From Arbacia lixula (Eukaryota; Echinodermata; Echinoidea; Arbacioida; Arbaciidae), in NCBI GenBank assembly GCA_963669155.1, contig OZ022592.1, positions 20,595,174 through 20,659,173 on the forward strand: a DNA stretch of 64,000 nucleotides, given 5' to 3'. Made by a program: the position numbers and the translations under genes. The notes under the pieces are model-generated. The model searched no databases. It had not been told where the DNA came from and saw only the letters and a program-made list of their open reading frames with translations. This document shows positions 51,401-60,400 of this stretch, one piece after another (position 1 is the first letter of the stretch; each line of letters begins with the position of its first letter).

Positions 51401-54400
51401 AACTATCGTCCAATCTCGCTTCTAAAAACTTTTTCTAAGATCCTAGAAAAAGTTCTTTATAAGCGACTTGTCTATTTTGTAAAACAAAACAACATTCTTA
51501 ATGACACAAAATTTGGCTTCCGCGAAAACCACAACACATCACATGCCCTACTGACCCTAATACACAAAATAAGTAAATCACTGGATGATAGGCTACAAAC
51601 TATCGGTGTGTTCCTGGACTTCTCCAAGGCCTTTGACACAGTTGACCACAGCATATTGTTAAATAAATTGTCGCATTACGGTGTCCGAGGTAAGGCCTTG
51701 GAGTGGTTCAGGAGTTACCTAGACAACAGGAAACAATATGTAGTAACAAAACACAGTGAATCTGAAATGAGGAATGTTTCATGCGGCGTCCCCCAGGGCT
51801 CAATTCTAGGTCACTTACTATTCATTTTGTACATAAACGACATATGCAAATCTTCCAAATTGTTATCATTTATATTATTCGCACATACTCACATTCAAAC
51901 CCCGATACACTTGTCAATGTCATGAATAAAGAACTAAACAACGTCAACAGCTGGATACATGCATATACATTTTCTCTAAACCTTGACAAAACGAATTACA
52001 TGCTTTTCAGCAAAACTCTCTCACTCCTCCCAAACCCCATTCTATTCAACACTACTACTTTACAAGGAGTAAAATCTACTAAATTCCTGGGGGTATACGT
52101 CGACGATGCCCTCACTTGGAAACACCATGTTAATGAGTTATGCAAGAAAGTCTCACGTAACATCGGAATTATCAAATGGCATGGGGCAATTGTTTCACGT
52201 CACAAACAAATAAGCTAGTATTACTACAAAAAAGAGCAATGAGAATAATAAATGGTACAGGCTACCGAGAACACACAAATAATTTATTTTACCAAAACCG
52301 AGTCCTAAAATATCACGATCTCTACAATTTAAGTCTTAGTTCCTTCATGTACCAGCTAGCACAAGAAACATTACCTCAAAACATCCTTGATTTATTCTGT
52401 AGAAACCGAGACGTACACAACTATCCTACAAGACAATCACGCCTTTATCATCTCTTACTGACCCGGACATTATGTCGCCAAAGAATATTTTTATATCAAG
52501 GACCTCAACTGTGGAACTCACTGAGCAGTGAACTGCAGTCATCCGTAATCATCTATACATTCAAGCGCAGGCTAAAGCGCAGCCTAATCGACGCATATCG
52601 CACACTTCCCGATGCTTAGTTTATTTTCTCCTACGTATGCCCTTCACCTTGAACCCCCCCCCCCCCCCCTTTACGGCACTTTGATTTAATAAATGTATAC
52701 ATCTTTATGTAATTTCATATATTGTAACGGGGAGCCTATAACCCTACAAGCTTCGCTTTTTCTATAGGCTCCCTCCACACTGTTATATGTTATCAATTTT
52801 CTGTTATTGAAGTGTACAAGCAGTAATTTGATAATGTTTTCGATATGCATTATATCTACCTCGTTAATGTCCCCCTTTATTTATCTGTATATGCATTTGA
52901 ACGTATCATTTCATGTACTTGTGCGTTGTATGTTTATGTTTATATGTGGAAATAAGTTAAATTAAATTAAATTCAATTCAAATTACATAATCACAGGATA
53001 TATGCGGTTGCCTGGGTTTTAGTTTAGACGCGTTCACGATTTGTGCTTGACTCCATGTTTGATAACATGTATGTGTGCGTATGGAACGCTACTGAGGTTA
53101 AAACACTACATTCCTCCTTACAATATGCATTCATTCCATAAGCTCTACAGTTTCAAATAACTCGTTATTGCATGTACCTAAAGATAAGTTTTTCAGCTGT
53201 GTATTACGTTTATCAATCTAAACAACGCAGTTTTTACAATACTTAAAACACATGCAACTATAGTTAAAGTGCATGACAGAAAATCTTATTTTAACACACC
53301 AACTTCTGACTACTGATTATTTGCATTATATTCCACATACTAAGAATGTTGCTATATGATTGGTCAAGATTTGATCACGTGATGAGGCGTAGTTTTTCCT
53401 AACAGATCACCTGAGAATAAAAGTTCGTTACACTCCAGGTGATAGTAGTTTTTGGTTTCGCTGATCTCTTCACTCCTCACAGTCCTAACGCGTGATCAAT
53501 ATGTTGAGTACGCGCGAAATAAAATTGCGTTACACTCGGACTATCAGTAGCTCCTACTAGCGCGTCCTATGCGCGCGTGTTCCCCATGGCAGCGGCTCTG
53601 GGCTAGGTAGAGAAGAAACATTACTTTTGTACGTCAAATTTTCATTTTTTGTATAGATAGTTGGTTTCAGATGTGGAATATAAAGCAAATAATCAACTTT
53701 TGGTTTCAGGCAATGAGACGAACGATCACTTCCTCGGCGATCTGAATGTATACGCTATCTTTCCTCAGCTGCGCTTCGGAAAGATAGCTACATCCATATC
53801 GCCTCGGAAGTGATAGTTCGTCCAATCACCTTCACCAACGTTGATTATTTGCTTATTAACATTCATGAAATGTCTTTCAGCATTGTGTCTCTGAATGTGA
53901 AAAGCTAGTTGCTCACATAAAATGAGATTAGATCTGTTCTTCTCCCATATGACCGTGGCCTCGTTGATATTGACTTTTATGTGTTGGTCTATGGAAAAAA
54001 AATAGATTGCTTTAGCACTAAACAATATTTGCTGTTGGCAGTTTAGAACTTACAAAATAAAAAAAACATAGAAATTTCTAATGTCTTCATGTAGGAATTA
54101 TTTTTTTTTTCCTTTCCAAAAACATGGGGGGGGGGGGGTGGCTCTCTCCAATCAACAATGTAACATATAACACATTTACAAGCAAGGAATAACCATCTCA
54201 TTATGTTATTTTGTTCTGTGTTTTTTTGTTTTCAAGGGTCCATTATTGACCTTAAGACATTACCTTATTTTTCTTGTATAAATTGGAAGGAAGAAATAAG
54301 CTGGCCACATTAACAAATCAATCTGTTAGCTAAGCCTTACTGTTAACATTATTCCCCCTTTTCACCTTTTTTGTTCCTAGCAGTAACATACAGATTAAGT

Positions 54401-57400
54401 AAATTATGAGTGTATGTAAACACTGTTACCACTCACTAGTTTCATCAAATGAAGATGTGTTTAGACTTAATAAATTCAAACCTGGTATAGTTGTACTTCG
54501 TGAGATGCCTGAAAAGTAAAAATAACTTTGGTTTAAGATACATGCCTTATTCATTTATCTCCTACACTTGGACTTTCTTTACATGAACTCCAAAAACTGA
54601 AATCTGAACCAAATATAAGGATTGAGTATTTCGATTACTCCATATTCAATAAGGTATATGACTACTTGTACCAACGAAAGGATATAGTCAATCATTACAC
54701 TATGGTTCGTGTTTATTATCATTGACACATGATCAGAGATAGCAAAGTGCCTGTTAGGTTTTCATCTTTAGTCTTCAGGATATACAATTATGTAGAAAGA
54801 TCCCTGAATTTTTTTTTTTTTTTCACGGCAGTACATGTCTGTATTTCTCCCCCCCCCCCCAAACACCAGAAAAGGAGAATTGTAGGAGAAAAAGAGAATT
54901 AAGGAAAAAACATATCCTTGGACCTAGGTACCTGATTAAAATGATTAAAGTGTGCAAACCAATTTTTGTGAGGTCGGTAAAGATGATGGACATATTCATC
55001 AGTTGATATCATCAAGGCATTTTGCATAATTTTCATAATTATCCCCAAAACGGCGGGAAAACAGAGAAAATCATGTTTGTCATATGTTATTGTTTATTGC
55101 TACATGATTAAGAAATGTAAGTTTGCAAGGCAATGTTTATGAGGTCAGTGAAGATGATTTAAGTATTCATAAGTTGCTTTCATTAAGTTTCCATAATTTG
55201 CATAACTTTCCCTAAAGAGGGGGGAAAGTCAGAAAAAAAAAATTATGTTATTGTCTACAAACCTGTAAGTACATGATTAAAGCAATGTAAGTGTTGGAAC
55301 CAATGGTTTCATAACTTGTAGATTATGATGGACTAATATTCAGATTGATGTTATCAATCTAATTTGCATAATTTGAATAATCATCACTACCATCACTAGC
55401 CAGAAAAAAAAACTTCTTCCCTATGTTTTTGTTTATAAGGCCATGATTTGAGCAATATAAATGTTGGAAGCAACTGTTTCATATTTATCAAAATTAGTTA
55501 GTCATGGTTATATATGCAAATGGATGGAATGAATCCATTTTGTATAATTTGCATTATTATTCCTTAAATGAGGGAGGGGGGCAGGGAAATCCATTTGCCC
55601 TCCGTTTCTGTTCATAAGTTCATGATAAAAGCAATGTAAGCGTTTAAACCAATTGTTTCATATTAAAATATACTGGACACTTGTTCAAAATATGCACACT
55701 CATAATCATTTGCAGTGATAGAGGATTAATACATTGCATTATGAATTGACATGGCAGCACCCAACTTGTATGCCATTTTCCAAACCAATGTAATAAACGT
55801 GAGTAATTATACTGGGTACGTTTCCTGACTGATATGTGCATATCTTCTCTAGAGAATAACAATTAGGTATTTATTATTGTGCACCGACAGGCAGTTCTCC
55901 ACTAAATAAAATGTAAAGTCTCCATGGTGATAACCCTTGAAAAAGACACTAGAAGTGCAAAACATATATAAACAAATGGGTTCTATAAGATAATCAACAT
56001 TATCAAATCAATAGTTCACATCAGCCTAAACACAAAATAAATAGAGTAAAGGGTTCATGAGTATAATACAAAATTAAGCATCTTGATCTCGAACAATGGG
56101 AGGGAATTATATTTTTTTTTTATTCAGGTTTAGCGTATTGAAATGTGTTTCATTGGTTTCGTGGCCCCAGAAAATGTATATTAAGCACTAAAAATCACAT
56201 CCCTAAGTAATCAAGAAGTGATGATATGGGAAAATATCAGATCCATATATATGGTGGCCATTTTGAGAAATAGATGCTGTTTCAGCTTTTTGGCCAGGTA
56301 GAGCTTATTAGATTGTGTTTCATTGGATTACTGGCCCCAAAAAATATATTTGGCACTAAACAACAAAAGCCCTAAGTCATTTTATGTGAAATATCTGGTT
56401 TTTGGCGGTCATTTTGAAGTGTGCTATTAAACGGTTTGCTTTCAATGTTATTTCACCAACTGTTTTTATGAATACATAAACCTGAAAGTGTTGATGAGAA
56501 TGCTTTTGTAGATTCAGAAATCTGATAAACAAATCAGCTTGTAGAACTATACGGTACCAGCATGGGAATGGTATCACAGTGTCGTCTGATGGTTTCTCTT
56601 CACACAATAAAATTGAGTAAGAACAAGTGTAAGTGAAAACAGTAACCATTTTCCTAGCATTCTGCTCTATCCTTGTTTTCACTGACTTCTGCATATACAT
56701 GTATCAGAAGTCATTTGTACTAAATACAAAACAAATACAATTCAAGTTGCAGAGAAGTTTACATTACGTGACCTATCAAGTATCAATAGCAATATATGCA
56801 TACATTGATGCTTCTTTGCAATTTTGCATCTTAACACATTTTTGGCGTTTAGAACAATTACAAACTTTAGCATTATTAAACATAAAGGATAGCTTTCATG
56901 TCAGTTGTGAAAACACGTTACTGTTACTTTGAACTTTTTCTTTGTAGTGCAAAACCACATCATCTGTGTCGGTTGAGTAGTGAATATTTTTATAAACTTT
57001 GTAGAATTACTTCACATCCATGAGCAATGGTATGGTGAAACACCAACATCCTGTTTTGTCCAAAAATTCTTACTTTCAATATTCATCCTTGCCTAGGCTT
57101 GGATAAGACATATAATTCAGTTTAATGTTTCTGTTTTGATTGTTGACATATTATATTGTCATGCACAGACAAAATGATAACATACTTGTTTTTCTATTTA
57201 TTTGTGTTTGTACCAGAAGTGTTTTAACACAATAATATTGTCATGCATGTTCGAATTTGTCAACATATATGGTCAGCTATCACATATAGAAAAACATTGT
57301 TTTACAGATCTTGAAAGAAAAAATGAGATATACACAGTTTTCCTTGAGTCCACAAACAGTTTCACTGAGTCCAATAAATCTATGTTCACAGTGCTTTGTG

Positions 57401-60400
57401 ATTTTTTCACATGGAATTCCAGTTTATTCACCCACGTTAAATTGTTCAAAATGATGCTTCACTGTTAGTGCTCAAGTTTTACTCAACAATTCTCAAATTG
57501 AGGTCTCTATCCAGTCCTTGTCATCGGGCTTAAAGCATAATTATCAGTTTGCTTTTCTAAGAGACATCACGTTTTTTCGCGCCAAGGCACCCACGAAGAG
57601 CTTTCAGGATCAAGTCCTTCACGTCGTGCATGAGAGTGACCGGTTTGACGAGCTCCAGCTTGCCACATCGATGGAAGAAGTGAGGCCGTTATCAGTGCAG
57701 ACGACTTCAGGAACACCAAACAAAGAAAATGTGCAATCCAAGTGAAGGATAACAGCTTTGCTGGATGTAGATAAAATAAACAACGATATGAAATCCTCTG
57801 TAATCATCAATGATTACTAGTAAATGATCTCAGGTGGGCGAATGTGAAAAATCGATGCTCACTTCCTTCCATGGATGTGTAGGCAGAGTAGACATCGTGA
57901 TTGGCTTGCATGTACTGGTGGAGATGCCTGTCGCTTGGCATGGGATGCATGGACTAATCCGGTCTTCCACACGCTTATCTATTCCAGGAAAACATACTTT
58001 TTCGCGAATAAATTGCAACGATGCCGTGGTGTCCCTGGTGTGCGATAATGATGATGGGCTCTCAAATGGTAGATGGAATCACAATTCTGTGCTCGCGCAG
58101 AATAACATCCCCATCTTTTGCTATGCTCAGTTCATGTCTCACATTTGCTAGACATTGTAGCTGAGGCACATCTTGTGAGATGGAGTGCTAGCGATTCTCT
58201 TCGATGGCTTTCTTGCAAGACTGCAGAGTAGGATCTGACTTTGTAGCTGTGATGATTGCTTCCATCGTGACAGATTTCGGTACTGCGTTTTCCAGATTGA
58301 AGTTGATATGCTCTTTTGCATTCGGCTCTCCTGCCGACATGCTTCGCGACGGATGTCATGACAGGTATCAGCTGGATTAGATGCACCTGGCTGGTACTGG
58401 AGAATGAAATCATACTGCTGGAGATGTAGCACCCATCGTTTGATCCTTTGAGTCAAGTTGGCTATGTTGAACAGTGGCACAAGTGGCTTGTGGTCGGCGA
58501 TCACTGAGAACTGGCTTCCACAGAGGTACAGGTGGAAATTTGTGATTCCCCAGGATGCAGCAAGTGCTTCGCGTTCCGTCTGCGAGTATCGTTATTCCAC
58601 AGAAGTGAGTGACCGGCTTGCGAGTGCCACAATGACTGACTTGTCGCGTTCACCACCGTGTTCTAGTAGCATGGCATATAACCCAACAGGACTAGCATCG
58701 ACAACTGTGGAGTAGAGACTTGGGTTGTGACAGTGCTGTGCGATAGCGTGTTTGATGACATTGAAGGATTTGGCGTGTTGATGTTCCCATGACCATTAAA
58801 CGCTCTGCTTTGTCGGGTCTACTCTCTCCGTGCCCTCCCCCCCCCGCCCCCCCCCCCCCATTCTGTGTTTCTCTAGCCCGCTCATTAACGAAGGACACCC
58901 CACGTTAAAGAGAGGTTACCACCAACGTTACAGGGTGGTGACGGACGGACAATATATACGCTATTGTGAATTTTATTTGGAGCGCAATTTTAGAGTTTGA
59001 AATCGGATCACAATGTCACAAGTTTTAAGTTCGAATCGAAATCAGAATAAATTTCTGCATTACCTGTGCGCTGGAAATCAACTAGAAATTTGAATTCTGC
59101 TCAACTTTGGAACTGGAAATAAGTTGAACATTTGTGCAATACTTTTAAGCGTGATATTGAGGATAAGTCTTGCAATAGTCCTGCTTTGGAAGTCAAGAGA
59201 TACAAAAAAATTATTTCACGATATCAAGAATTATATATTTCAATATCAAGAATTCTGTTTCGTGATATCAAGAAATGAATTCTTGATACCAAGAGATGGT
59301 TTTGTGTGGTTAAGCAATGGTAATTGTCGATATCAAGAAATCAAACTTTTGATATCAAGAAATCGAATTCTTATATCAAGAAGTAGGAAAAAAAAAAAAC
59401 GTCTTGCCATTCGCCATTCGAAAGTGGAAAAGGTTTGCTAAAACTTCCTGAACTTAGTGGCTAAAATCAAATCTATATCGAGGGGTGGGGAGGAGGTATC
59501 GTAAACGTGGCCAACCTCGTCGCCAGTATAATGTTGCTGACTTCAACAAACTACATAATTGCAAGATATCTGTGGTTGCCTGGGTTTTAATTTAGACACG
59601 TTCACGATCTGTGCTTGACTTCATGCTTTATAACACGCGTGTATGCGTATGGAACGCCACTGGGGTACAACACTACACAGATATATCACCTCAATATGCT
59701 TAATCGTTTAAAAGTTAATCGTTTCAAGATACATTGATGGTGCCAAGTTTTATTGAAATTAAGCCGCATCATAAACTGAGTCAATATGATACTCGTATCT
59801 GAGATGAAACTGCTACAATTGTAAAGCAACTTCAATAGACCAGGCAGCTCAAGGACAGATAATGGAAATGTATTAGATATTACACTCACTTTGCGTTTGG
59901 ACCGGGGTTCGTCTCCACGTCCCCAGCTTGTAGGAGAATTAATTTCCCGATGCAGGCGATGTCATTGTCCACGTTAGAGGTGTGATCGTTGCACCGCTCA
60001 GTCGTACACTTGGCTGGCGAGGCAGCATTAGGTGGATGTTCCTTTACACCAACATGGATACATAAATGGAAGTATTTATGGTATCATTGTTGGCTACGGT
60101 CGCGGGGCAGGTCAAGAGTTTTAAAGGATAAGGCGATCATACAAAATAATACTTCCGAAAAGAGTTGTATTACTGCAACATGTCTAGTGTGATATTATTA
60201 CGCAATATATTCCTTTCATCTAAAAACTGATCGAGCACTATTATGCTCTCCATTGTGTTTATATATTGGTGTGTCAGTCTGCTTTGCATGAAAAAGTTTC
60301 ATTATGGTAATTTCTTTATTCATTGATATTATTCTTGTAACCGGGTCAACTACATAAGCTGCTATGAGAACTGCTACCATTGTTTTGTAATTGGCTAGTT

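Noticed and set aside
59890..60041. 2A exon as the 5' part of a LINE polyprotein
   Set aside because: Some LINEs encode 2A, and this stays the main alternative. No LINE coding sequence follows in sense on the minus strand, and the splice phase fits the Death exon, so I favour the receptor.
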